From Mermis nigrescens (taxonomy: Eukaryota; Nematoda; Enoplea; Mermithida; Mermithidae), in NCBI GenBank assembly GCA_036768485.1, contig JAVLUZ010000157.1, positions 17,769,403 through 17,833,402 of the forward strand: a stretch of DNA of 64,000 nucleotides, given 5' to 3'. The notes under the pieces were generated by a model, which saw nothing but the letters and a program-made list of their open reading frames with translations, was not told where the DNA came from and ran no database searches. Numbering within the stretch: position 1 is the first letter of the stretch; each line of letters opens with the position of its first letter. The position numbers and the translations under genes are program-made. Below are positions 30,711 through 42,299 of this stretch, one piece after another.

Positions 30711-32142
30711 ATGTACTAGTAGTGTAATCAACCTACATATTTTTCGCATTCAATTGTCCAATTCGCTCTAGCTTTCTTCTATTCCTCTCTTGTATTTTTA
30801 GAGCACCAACTTGCTCATAAAGGGAAACTTGGGCTGCATGGTTTTCGGGATTTATGTGGTTATCAAAACATCAATGCATGTGATTTTTTATGAAAAAATT
30901 AATAAAATAAACAATAAAATTATTTGTGAATCCTTCTTTTCTTCTTCTGTTCTTTGATATTTAGCGTCAAAGAATCATAGCCGTGAGGAACAAAAAGAAA
31001 GCGTTATGCCCTCTGGTAGCTTGGAAAGATTATAATTAATTACTTTTTTCAATCTCAATGCTTAAAGATACATGTCAAGATCAAATATTTGATGTTTACT
31101 TCAACTTATTGAAGAAATTACATGTTTTAATTAGCTATGGTCGATCTCTATAAATGCATTCAGTCTGTATAATAAGCAATAAATCGTTAAAATGATCTTG
31201 CGTTTTTTGGGGCTTCGTTATCTATAACGAGGAGCCGTTATCCTTATGCTAAAGCTGTGATTGAAGAGAGACAATGATAACAAAGGTGGTACAATTTTAC
31301 TAAAGTGCCAATGCCATTCAGATAAAGTAGTTAAGCTTTAAAAAAATTATCAGGAATAAGGTACACAAACTTCCGATGCAATGTCGAATTTCGTGAGTGA
31401 CTTATGAAATTATAAAGGACTGTGAGGAGATAATTAAAAAATTTTGTACAGAATCTTTCAAATTTTAATGGATTAACTAGAGTAAATTAGATTAGCTGTA
31501 AATCATTACACATTTAATGTTTTAAAATTTATTATAAATAACTACAGTGTTCGAATGGGTCAAAAAGGCACAACAATAGTGCAAAGAACGCAGGTTTTCG
31601 TCGCATAGTTACTGTTATCAAATATCAAAAATCACAAACGAAGTATTAATAGGTGAACCGTAATCCACCATCAAAAATTCCAACCAAAAAACCAATAACC
31701 TGATGACACGTTTTTCTGCCTCATCATATACAATTGTTAAAACATCGAATCACGGGTTTGACTATTTTTTATTCGAGTCCTATGATTAGGTATCGTTATA
31801 GCACCAGTCGCGTTAGAGCACCAATCGTTTCGTTATAGCACTTTGTATTGTTATAGCACTTTGTCGAGTTAGAGCACCAGTGTCGCGTTACAACACCTTT
31901 GAGTCTCGTTAGAGCACTAGCATGTCGCGTTAGAGCACCAAGATTGTCTTAATCAAATACACGAAAATGACGGAGTTTACGTTATTAATGTAAGCATGCA
32001 TAAGAATAAGCAAATTTTTGTCGTTCAAAAAGTTATTAAAGGGAAAATTATAGAAAATGCTGTACGTGATTCAAACAGTGTGAAATTTCAATATTGACAC
32101 ACTGAACAAAATCGGCATTATTTGTCTGGCCATTATACGTAT
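30711..32142. other. Spacer between the halves of the inverted duplication
   Basis: 1.4 kb of AT-rich DNA with no coding motif. It contains the repeat array at 31795-31945. An ACGGGTTTGAC segment with similar context occurs at about 31755 and 59805. Confidence 0.5.
31795..31945 (+). repeat. Array of TCGCGTTAGAGCACCA-type units
   Basis: About seven imperfect units of 17-25 bp share a CGTTA(G/T)AGCAC core (for example TCGCGTTAGAGCACCA, TCGTTATAGCACTTTG). The same unit in inverse orientation forms the array at 37345-37525. Confidence 0.8.
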
Positions 32143-32901
32143 AGCAAAGAAAAATGCTCCGATGGAACAAAAAAGATGAATATACTTGGAATTGTGGATT
32201 ATTATGGATGTAAAAGGAGGGGACTAGGAAAAATCTACCTAAAGTCGGAAAATCTGCTAAAAATCACACTTTCTCTAAGCAACGCAAAAAATCGATGTAT
32301 ATTCTGCGGCCAACAGATTAAAATAAATATTCAACCATAACAATGATTGAAACAGCAGCACGTTAGCTATGCAGTAGCTATGGGAAATGATATTAAGTAA
32401 ACTAACAGTCTTCCAAGCTAATTGAATGAAATAGCAAACATCGAAGACAATTGAAGACATGGTTGGTTTAAAACAGTAGGAAACGCGTAAGTTGACTTGA
32501 AACAGACTTAATGTAGATACACTAGCATGCCCGAAACGATTGTGTGCACTAATCAATCAGCTCCTGCTTTGCTTGCTATAATGCTCATAAAATAAAACAA
32601 CTTTAAATACAATACCTCTTAGTTTTCTATCAATCAGGTGCCAGCAATTTAAAAAAGTAACCTTGATAGATTTCGTTTATACACTCTTATCTGAAACTTC
32701 GAACATTATTTAAAAATACACTTTTTTAGAGGCCGCAGAATATACATCGATTTTTTGCGTTGCTTAGAGAAAGTGTGATTTTTAGCAGATTTTCCGACTT
32801 TAGGTAGATTTTTCCTAGTCCCCTCCTTTTACATCCATAATAATCCACAATTCCAAGTATATTCATCTTTTTTGTTCCATCGGAGCATTTTTCTTTGCTA
32901 G
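32143..32901 (+). mobile_element. Long-inverted-repeat element, family H, copy 2
   Basis: 759 bp with inverted repeats of about 190 bp: AGCAAAGAAAAATGCTCCGA at the left, the inverse at the right. It abuts the inner edge of the right half of the inverted duplication. The open frames at 32122 and 32275 fall in its repeats and have no recognised domain. No clean target duplication is seen. Confidence 0.85.
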
Positions 32902-35520
32902 TACACTACTTTTAATTAGCGTGATTTCAGTACATCAGTCAGTAAACACAATCAGTAACATGCCACAATAATGACAACAGTCCAAGAACGCGGAAAACAA
33001 TATTGTTCTTAACATCAGCATTATCCTTTTTAAACAAGACAACCTTATTGACACCATCCATTTTCAAATTAAAACTGTATTAAGTTATTTCTTCTTAATG
33101 TGCAGTTCACTTATAATCAAGCACAAAAATTTAACCAACGAATTCACATTGCAAATCCTCACTCAATCAATACACAAGCACAATGTGTTGTGACTTTTGA
33201 AATTGAAAACACCCAATTTTCAATTTTCAAATTGAAAATTGGGTCAATTTTCAAATTGAAAATTGGGTGTTTGAATTTGCGATAGAAGAAAATAATCAAA
33301 AGATAGTCACTTGGTTTATTTAAGCCGAGTAATAAAATAACGACCGTCCACCAATTCCAAACTAAACGCAACTAATCTGATCACTATGAAAAAGTTTTGA
33401 AAAATGAGCTTGCTAAGCGAGAGTTGTAAACCAAGAGAAACTTAAAGTTAAAACCTACCATTAAATTATAAGAGAATTATAAAAGATTTTAAACTTCAAG
33501 AAAATGGAAAAGGCGGGATGTTGGTAAATTAGAAGGCAAAGTTTTTCGGCGAAAATTCAAAAACTTCACGCAAATATCAAATGTAAGGAACACTAACGCT
33601 TTGATTTGGTAGTAAAATAAATTTGTAGTATAGACTACATATTAACAACAAATGAATAGTGCAAACTTTACACGACTACTAGGTGTACATGATTACAATA
33701 AAGCTGCATATCTTTGTCGACTTCTGTGCACAGTAGTGTGATTGCTGGTTCATTTTAAACCACTTTTGCAGGCAATTTCCATCAATTAAACGATAGCTCT
33801 CCATGTGCAAGATTTTGTGAAACATATTATAAACACGGCTAAGAAAGATTTAAGTTTAATGCAACCCATTTAAGACAAAATTACATCTCTTCAATGATCT
33901 AAGGACACTTGAACATAATTTTTAAATCACTTTAGATTACTTTTGAGGGTAAACAAACTCACTTAATTGATGTCTCACATATGAATCCTTGAAAATTTCT
34001 TGACTTCAGTTACAAAGTCTCTGCAAGTCTATCGAATTAGGGTTAACACGTCACGTAAACTTTACACAAACACATAGCGTAAAGAATATTTTAGTCGGAT
34101 TCGTAATTTTGATATTGCTCCGATATTTCTTTCAACATTTATGGAAAAATGAGTCTCCATAATGTTTTAAAGACAATAAACATTAGGTTTAAACCACTTT
34201 GCAATACTGCTGAGTGTAAGCAAGCGCGCCCAATTGACGTATATATTTCATTCCCTGTAAATTTTTATATCTCAGGAAAAAATTTCGATTTTTGCAATGC
34301 TCTAGAACAAAGGCTAACATGCAGTGTAAAAAATTACTCGGATATTATGATCAACATTCATGAAAAAATTATGTCTCTACAATGGTCTGAGGACATATAA
34401 ACAATGAATGTAAACTACTTTACATCACTGTTGGATGTAAACAAACGCGCCTACGTGACGTCTCACATTTGATCCTTTGAAAACTTCTAGGCTCCAAGAA
34501 AAATTAGGTTTCAGGAATGCTCAAAAACGAAGATAAATATATATGTAGTGTAAACTTCAAACACCTAGTGTAAAAAAGATTTTAGTCAGATTCGTACTTT
34601 TGATATTGTTCCGATATTATGATTAATATTTATGAAAAAATTAAGTCTACATAATGTTCTATGGGCAAACTAACAATTGGTGTAAACTACTTTACAACAC
34701 CGTAGAGTGTAAACATATGCGCCAGACTGGCATATCAAATTTGTTTCCTGGTCCATTTCTAGACTTGATAAACGTGTCCCTGACTCGTAACCGGAAAAGC
34801 AGGCAGAAAAAACAAGACAGAAGCGCATTTTAAACTCCAAATTTTTGACTTTACACTCGCTAAATATTAATGTATAGACAATTTGCTTTGACATGCACCC
34901 GATATAAAGCACTTTATTTTTATTCTATTAGACTTATCCCGACTTCTGGACGGAGAAAGTGGCGAACAAAAAACGCAACAAAAACGTATTTTCCATCATT
35001 TAGAACACTGTAAACTTTAAAATTCCGTACCGAACTCCCCATTGAGTTTAAAGAAATTCGGTTTGGTACAATTTGTAGCTTTTAAATCGTAGTACATTCC
35101 TGTGTGCCAAAATTCTGTTGCAAAAATTATTTGGTATGATTTATCAATCAAACTTCGGAAAAAACGTGTTTTTTCGCCCATTTTTTACCTCTGATTTCGA
35201 ACTTTACACCCCTATAAATAACTCAATATTGCGTTTTTTTAAATGCGGTTTGCTGCGATGTTTAGCCCCTGTGAGGCACTTTATTAATGCTGTCTTCGAT
35301 TTGCACTGACTCATAAGCGGAAAAATTTGGCAGAGAAATCTTAGTTAAAATCCGTTTTTTTACACCATACACTAGAGTGTAAACTTTAAATCCCAGGATC
35401 TAACTCATCGTAGAGCGTAGAAGACTTTGCTTATATGCAGAATGTAGCCCTTGATCCGCTCTACATTTCTGTCAGAAAACATTTTAAAAAACTCATAAGC
35501 GGACTTAGTATCAGACATAG
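32143..35520 (+). repeat. Right half of the large imperfect inverted duplication
   Basis: It is the inverse of 27545-30710 (see that entry). Units repeat in tandem at about 34050, 34300 and 34540, each with a GTGTAAA...TTTACAC motif, TCGGATTCGTA, GATATT(A/G)CTCCGATATT and ATGAAAAAATTA(A/T)GTCTC. The similarity of motif content continues to about 35800, beyond the paired part. Non-coding. Confidence 0.85.
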
Positions 35521-36292
35521 GAAGGTTGAAAACTCGACCAAAAAGTGCTTTTTCACCCCCAGATTTTCGCACTCTTTACACTGCCGTTCGATAACTAATG
35601 CGAATTTCAAAAAACAAAAAAATTGCCATCTGTAGAATTCATCCCTCTATTATCCTATCCTGTTCAATCCTTCGAGTCATCAATACTCAGTTGTCCACAT
35701 GCCGCAGTAAAAAGGTCCCAAAATTTGTCCTATGTTATAACGTTACACAAAAACTTTACACCTTCTTTACACAGTCAATTTTGAGTTTCAAGAAAAACAA
35801 AAAACACGGGCAGCGAATTTTTTTATTATCGTTCTTTTAAAAAAAACCGCACCTTCCAGAAGTGTCCCGTTATAGCTGTAGGGGGTGCACAGGTGTTGGG
35901 GGTACCCAAGTATATTATAGGTACGCGCTAACGCGCTACCTAAGATTAATAAAAACCTGCCTAGCATTCTGAATAATAATGTCATTTTGAACATACTGCT
36001 ACAAGCGACGTGCTTAAAATAGTGGAAAGTATTTAGAAAGGGCAATTTTGATTAGGGTCTACAAGGATGATCGATTTATGGGAGCTCACCAGAGATTTAA
36101 GGAGGAGGTTCAGAGACCCCAGACCCCGTCGCGCTATTTGTAGTGGTGAGTAATGACGGGCCTATATCTTACTATCGGAAGTTTCAAGCAATCAAAGTTT
36201 ATAGTATCTCATTACTTTCTTGCAATAGTTTAAAATCCGAAATATCATGAGAATACTCACTTACATTTTTTATTAACGATCTTTTAAACGGA

Positions 36293-36496
<204 letters not shown>

Positions 36497-37344
36497 TTCC
36501 CACAAAATTTAAGATACCAGTTTCTTACTGGCCACCACAGCTGGGCAATGGGTCTAGCTCGCCCATTCAATGGGCTGGGCACTAAAGTTAGACGGATTGA
36601 AAAATCTATGTCTCTTTCTGAGAAACCACTTTGAAAATATTACAAAATCACTGTTTCGTCCAATTTCCGCTTGCCAACTTTTTCAGAGCCCTTAATTTAC
36701 TTGGCCGGATTAAAGCGATGGCAGTTGTCTAGATATGCTGGTTATCTCATTAAAAGCCCATCGGATTCAGAACACATATGCAATTTTTTAGACTGAGATG
36801 CAAGAAAGCACAAGTAGACTTGAGAAAATCCAAAAGTGTGAAATTATAATACTTTTTAACATTTCAGTCAAAATTTTTGAAACTTTATTGTTGGTAGTAT
36901 ATAATCATGTGGTTCTTCAAACAACGACGTAAAAGTCAGAAAATGATAAAAGAATTAGCTTTAAAAACAGACTCTTCGCAAAATCTGGAACTGCAGCTCC
37001 TTATTTCATGCAATTCCCGATTGTATTTTCCGTATTTCATGCAAAAAATGGACAATTACAGCTGAATAATGTTTAATACGCCTTTTACAATATGGGTACG
37101 TAACATTTTTTTATTAACGGAAATACAAATAAAGGTACATTTTACTAAGCTAAAAGCTACTGAACAGGCAGTGAAATTGAATGAGCAATCGCTTTTATAA
37201 GATTAATATTCGATTTTATGGATTATACATGTTTCTTTTGTTTGTTTAATCTTCTGGCACAACATGCCTACTCTTGCTGCCCATTTATATTTACTTATGA
37301 CGTTTTGCTCGTCAAGCTGTACGCTGTGACGACGTCAGGCAAAT
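36497..37344. other. AT-rich sequence, nothing recognised
   Basis: There is no recognisable coding motif, inverted repeat or RNA gene in this stretch between the microsatellite and the repeat array. Confidence 0.4.
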
Positions 37345-37525
37345 AGTAATGCTCTAACGAGATATTTGAGGGTCATTCCGTTCGAGTGCTCTAACGAGAC
37401 ACAGAAGTGCCATAACGGGACACCTGAGTGCTCCAACCAGACATTCAGTACCATAACGCAACTGGTGCTATAGCGCTACAAAGTGCTCTAACGATACTGC
37501 TCAAAAGTGCTGTAACGAGACTTTA
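37345..37525 (-). repeat. Inverse array of TAGAGCAC-type units
   Basis: Units such as AGTGCTCTAACGAGACA and AAGTGCCATAACGGGACA repeat about eight times. They are the inverse of those at 31795-31945. The two arrays flank 5.4 kb and may be the ends of one element, but I found no target duplication. Confidence 0.75.
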
Positions 37526-37607
37526 CCCATACTTCGCGGGCGGAAAAAGTCGCAAAAGCGGATGTTGTCATCATCATACAGGTTGTATGAGATTAAAAGA
37601 TCTGGGC

Positions 37608-38116
37608 AGGGGCGTAGGTGTGGGGGGAACAGGGGGAACTCGACTAGTATTCCCTAAATTTTGGAAGTATGAGTATTTTTTACAAAGGGTCCCCCAAAGG
37701 AGAAAATTGAATATTCTTAAGGCGTTTTTGAAAGACCGTTAGAATGGGTTTTAGCTTACTTTTTGAGCTAATAAACCCAAAATTGTGATCGATCCTCGCC
37801 TTAATTATTTTCTTATATACGACATGTTTGTTTCATATAATTGAAATCAAGTTTTTTTAGAATTTTCTACTTCTTACGTGAGATATAGCTGAGAAAAGCT
37901 CGAAAATACGATTATTTTTGCCGATCTTTTAGTAGTTGCAGAGATGTCCCACTTGAAAATTTCTGCCCCTCTCCCCAGATTCAGAAGGCCAGCTACACTA
38001 CTAAATCCGGGGGAAGGTTTAGAACCCAGAATCCCAAAAATCATCCAGAAACGGTGAGTTATCAAAATTTTTTGACATTTTTTTGCGATTTTGCTCCATA
38101 AGACCCCCAAAATAAG
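37608..38116. mobile_element. Truncated family C-like repeat
   Basis: The GGGTCCCCCAAAG, TTTTGAGCTA(A/G)TAAAC(C/T)CAAAA and G-run left end match 8299-8500. The right part does not match, and it abuts the family B MITE at 38125. Confidence 0.45.
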
Positions 38117-38124
38117 GTTGCTGC

Positions 38125-38375
38125 CTGAGGTGAGCAGCACCAAAATTCTGGGGGAGTGAGGTTAAAGATTTTTCAAAGGTTTAAAATAATCTTAAAAATA
38201 GTGGTTTGGCGAAATAACACCATTTTCTAACGTTTCTCATCGAGTACCATCCATTGTCATCGAATAATTGCGGAAAAAAAATTTTAAAAATTGAATTCTG
38301 TGGAGGGTGTTTTGGTTTCTGAGGGGTATTCAGCCTTCTGGGGGTGCATACCCAGATCCCCCACGCCCACTTGTG
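38125..38375 (+). mobile_element. hAT-type MITE, family B, copy 4
   Basis: CTGAGGTGAGCAGCACCAAA at the left and CCCACTTGTG at the right, flanked by GTTGCTGC and GTTGCTGA (7 of 8). The family interior is intact, with CATCGAGTACCATCCATTG. Confidence 0.82.
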
Positions 38376-38383
38376 GTTGCTGA

Positions 38384-38880
38384 AAAAAAGAAAAAACTAA
38401 ATAAATAATAAAAAAGAATTGAAAAAACAAGAAAGGAAAAAATAAAAAAATAATTGTTCTTGTCTTTAAATTATGTATTATTGTTAATATTTTCTTTGTT
38501 TTTGTTGTAATTACTTTTCTTATTGTATTATTATTATTTTCGTTGTTGTAATTATTTTTCTTGTTGTATGTTATTATGTACTTTCTGTTTTAACGAAAAA
38601 ATTGAATAAAATAAAAAAATTGAAAAAATAACAAATAGAAATAATGAAAAATTGAAAAAATAAAAAATAAAAAAAAGGCAAAATAAAAGGAGAAAAAAAT
38701 TGTTCTTGTTTTCTATATTGTGTAACTGTTATTATTTTCTTTGTTTTTTTGTAATTACTTTTCTTATTGCATTATTATTTTCTTTGTTTTTGTTGTAATC
38801 ATTTTTCTTGTTGTTTGTTATTATTTTTTGTTGCAATTATTTTTCTTGTTGTACTTTCTGTTTTAAACAAAAAAATATGA
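38384..38880. repeat. Low-complexity A/T-rich tract
   Basis: Two imperfect copies of a TTCTTGTTTTC...TTGTTGTAATTA(C/T)TTTTCTTATTG pattern, alternating with AAAAAATTGAAAAAATAA runs. Nothing coding. A GGAGACC...GGTCTCC-like palindrome (CCAGGAGACCTGGCCTCCCTG) follows at 38884. Confidence 0.7.
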
Positions 38881-39041
38881 CCTGCCAGGAGACCTGGCCT
38901 CCCTGCGACAGAGTGGCAAACAAGGTCTAACGAAAACATTAGATAAAACTCCTCCTTTCCTGTGACATATCTATATTTTCTGTTTGCCCACACACACACA
39001 GCATAGTTATGACGACACAGAGTAAAATATGTAGTAATTAC

Positions 39042-39327
39042 CTATTATATCTTCTTCTCGTATATAATTTTTAAAATCGTATCTGGTCAAAAATCTAAGT
39101 TGAGCTATATGTGTTATTATATCGCATTTTTGATAGCTATCGGTATAAATCATAGAAAAATGAACGGCATTCCATTTTGTTGTCACAGGACAGAAAGTTA
39201 GTTGAATGTATTTCAATCTTTTTTGTGTTGAAAAATCAAAGTGTTCTCCTAATATAATTCGTTTTATTACAATTCTCTCTGCATTCATGCTATTTAATAA
39301 ATTACTGCAAATTTCATTTAAATATGC
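39042..39327 (-). CDS. Candidate exon of an unidentified host gene (downstream exon)
   Basis: The 286-bp open segment starts after ACAATTAG/GCA in phase 0 and ends ATAATAG/GTAATT in phase 1, a good donor. It encodes 95 residues of mixed, non-repetitive composition, including MNAERIVIKRIILGEHFDFS, VTTKWNAVHFSMIYTDSYQK and RFLTRYDFKNYIREEDII. I recognise no family. It does not overlap any repeat. In-frame joining to the exon at 40039-40160 across an intron holding a MITE supports it. It could instead be a decayed fragment of an unknown transposon gene. Confidence 0.45.
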
Positions 39328-39763
39328 CTAATTGTATCAATCTCGTACGTTTGAGAATCTTGTGACCAGCTGTCCACTTAACATGCCTCGAGAAACAGTT
39401 GCTTAATGATGGAAGCTTTTCTTGCAAGATGTGCTCAAACGAGATGCAAATCAAATTTGTCGCACAATTTTAGTTATATAAGGATTAACGATTTTCAGGG
39501 TACTTATAATTTGTTTGTATACGTTGGGTATAGAAACGGTTAAGAACGCATGAATAGAAACTTTAGAAGTATTGTTTATAATCTTACACCATTTTAAAAA
39601 ACTTTTTGTATGTTTAGTGTGCTTTTACTATCAAAGTACGTAAAGATGTTTACTACAATTTCCGTAGACAACATTGCATACGTTTAATACCTACAATCAC
39701 GCAATCATAATCAATATCAGTTCGGATTCTTGCTACCTTTATCAATCTTTAGCTCTTCGCTAG

Positions 39764-40016
39764 CACACCTGGGCGTGGGGAGTTTGGAGGTATGCACCCC
39801 CAGAAACCAAAATACCCCCCAGAAATCAAAATACCCCCAGAATTCAATTTTTGAAAATTTTTTTCGTTTTTTCGCAATTTTTTGATGCCAATAGATAGTG
39901 CTTGATGAGAAACGTCGAAAAATGGTGTTTTTATCGCCATACCACCATTTTTAAGGCCATTTTTGACCTTCAAAAAAATCTTGCACCCCCCAGAATTTTC
40001 TTGCTGCCCACGTATG
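39764..40016 (-). mobile_element. hAT-type MITE, family B, copy 5
   Basis: CACACCTGGGCGTGG and GCCCACGTATG ends, flanked by the perfect 8-bp duplication TTCGCTAG (39756-39763 and 40017-40024). This is one of the cleanest copies. It lies in the presumed intron between the two candidate exons at 39042-39327 and 40039-40160. Confidence 0.93.
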
Positions 40017-40038
40017 TTCGCTAGTTGCCTGCTTGTAC

Positions 40039-40160
40039 GTGAAAGTTATTACATAATCTTCGTGAAATGTTTTCAAATTCTTGGATATCGCCTTTTTCCA
40101 CATGTAGCTTGATGCTCGTTTTAAATTTGTGCTCTGTTAAATTAATTCCTTTTTCGCCTT
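40039..40160 (-). CDS. Candidate exon of an unidentified host gene (upstream exon)
   Basis: Acceptor CGAAAAATAG/AA; the frame begins after two bases with GEKGINLTEHKFKTSIKLHV, continues EKGDIQEFENISRRL and CNNFH, and ends at TTTCAC/GTACAAG in phase 0. This matches the phase 0 acceptor of 39327. The composition looks like a charged soluble helical protein. I do not recognise it. An alternative donor at 40053 would put the downstream exon out of frame. Upstream exons were not found before the MITE and LTR element. Confidence 0.42.
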
Positions 40161-40329
40161 CTATTTTTCGGCTTCAACGATCGCGGTCGACAATTCGATT
40201 TCCAATTTGGCCGGCTGAGTATAAAGAATTACTTACTCGAATGATAGATACGCAAAGAAGCCATTTTCCAAAAGTTGTTTAGTTGTTTCTAAACGTTATG
40301 GTTAAGCGTGAAATTGTTGGGTTTGAAGG

Positions 40330-40486
40330 CAGTGGCGGATACAGGATTTTCCAAGGGGGCGGTCGGTACCCCTAAGGCGGGGGGCGGAACCCTGACTTGG
40401 GCGGAAAAATTAGCGGAACAGCCGGCGTCGCTCAAGTCGTAATTTTGCTGCACTATTTTGGAGCCCAAATCCTCTAAATCGCCCGT
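40330..40486 (+). mobile_element. hAT-type MITE, family A, copy 4, diverged
   Basis: It starts CAGTGGCGGATACAGGATTT and keeps GGAACCCTGACTTGGGCGG, but the middle is disrupted after AAAAATTAGCGG. The right end is reduced to CTCTAAATCGCCCG. No target duplication is seen. Confidence 0.65.
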
Positions 40487-40600
40487 TTGGATGGTGTCCT
40501 CAATGGCTTCTGAGCGCGATGCTAATCCGGCGTATGGCCTTAGCAAACGTAAGCAGCGGAACACGGGTTGGAATGGACCCGGTGCAGTACTAACGGCTAA

Positions 40601-40657
40601 GGAGTGCCGGTGTCACACCTTAAAGTGTCCGGGTTTACCTTAAAGTGTCCGGGCCAC
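40601..40657 (+). repeat. Left copy of a CCTTAAAGTGTCCGG inverted repeat
   Basis: GCCGGTGTCACACCTTAAAG followed by TGTCCGGGTTTACCTTAAAGTGTCCGG reappears inverted at 56193-56240 (CCCGGACACTTTAAGGCACG then GACGCTTTAAGGTGCGACACCGGCC). The two flank the LTR element and the element at 55101. It may be a footprint of an older element into which these inserted, or an independent dispersed repeat. Confidence 0.7.
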
Positions 40658-41855
40658 GAATTATGTGAATGGTGCATCTACACGTGCCATTACTTGTACG
40701 GCCTTTGCGCACATTAGTGCGCCGAAATTCCGACCATCCGGTCTATTGTTTCCACTTTGGCGATCCAGACATATTTTCAGATCGATGATATGACATGCGG
40801 AGGCATTCCGACCACGCAGTGTCAATTGTTACGGACTCTTGTCGCTATGTGTCGCGAGGGATACAAAGATGCGACTTTTTACTGTGGAACCCCTACAAGT
40901 CCCCTATCAATTTTTACATTAAAAACATAGGCGACATGACCGCTATTCACGTTGAGCCTGTACGGAGACCCGAAAAATCTATGGGCAAGAAGCACACAAT
41001 TTTTGTTATAAACACATTATTCAATATTTTCTTCTTATATTACTGCGGGCCATCCCCTGAGGATTATTGGTCGTTTGTGGCAATCCGGCCTTTGCTTTTT
41101 CGGCGTGTCAACTTGACTTGTCAACAATTGTACATTGTTTTGATTTTGGTAAAGCTTTTAATCGTTGTATAGAAGTGCACTATACACATGAGCAGTTGCG
41201 AATTGGGACTAGGCCGGCCATAAATTTATTTGCCGGATTTCGTTGGGTAAAACCTTTATTTATCATTTCGTGCAATTCCGTTTCCTTTTTCGGAGCAAAA
41301 ATCCTCAATTCTTGCATAATTTTTTATAGTTGATGACAGCCCGGATTAGAGCTCTTTGTTGTTGTGATTTAAGTACTGAGTGCTATTGGAACCAGAATTT
41401 ATAAGTATTTCCGCCATAGGTAATCCGGAACGAAACCTTTTCTAATTCTTTTTCGCGAAAATTATTCTTTTTGGTCACAAGGGTCCAAGGACCTAGGGCG
41501 ATTACCGGGGTTATCTAATTACTCCTGGTTAAGATCTGCAGTCGGCATCTCCTTCCCATTTTCTCCACTTAGGTACCCGGACCGATTCGTCCGTGGAGAT
41601 TTTAGGCCGTAGGTATTCGAGGTCATTTTGGAAGAGTGCAGGTTTTTACCGCAGCTTCTTAGCCAGCGCTAGCTGCTAGCATAGGCCACTTAGGTAAGTC
41701 CCAAAGGTACTTACGAGGGTTACTTCTTTCGTAGTTGTTGTGTTAGGTATCTTCTCTGGCCGTGCTGTCAGTTTAGTTATCCGTACATACTTCAAGTGCT
41801 AAATCAGCCAACTCATTTGCGCGCGCTAAGATACTTAGTAATAGAAAGTGGGCGA
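40645..41855 (+). repeat. 5' LTR of the gypsy element
   Basis: It matches 53148-54335 over its length, for example GGTCTATTGTTTCCACTTTG, CCCCTACAAGTCCCCTATCA, GACCGATT(C/A)(G/C)(T/A)TCCGTGGAG and AGTTATCCGTACATACTTCA. The copies differ by many substitutions and small indels, so the insertion is old. The start is placed at TGTCCGGG by comparison with TGTCTGG at 53148; identity is only clear from about 40690. Confidence 0.85.
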
Positions 41856-42299
41856 AGCCTAAATTGTTAAGGTTTCCCCCTTAAGGTTACTCGCGACAAC
41901 CAATCCGGTGTCTGTCATAATTTAAATTAATACATAAATGTTTTCTTTACCTAAAAATATTTGTGCAATTCTAAAATATGTATTGTTTCGCCCATATATT
42001 TTTATTTTCGTTCATACATGGCAGTGCACAAATAAGTTAAGCGTTCGTGGCAAAGAAATTCTGTATTTGTGGTAAAGTCGCTGGTATTTTTTTCTATATA
42101 CCTATTCTGACTAAGCGAAATATTTTCGCCTTTCGCCACGCTCATAAACTCTTTTGTGCCTCTCTTTTCGTACTCATTGCTATTTTGGCATATAGAGGTA
42201 CGTTTTAGGAAAAAACAACACTAGAGGGGATAGTTCTTGAAAAAATTGTTTCAGATTTTTCAGATAGCCGATTTTTGGAGAAAAAATTTTTTTTTACCT

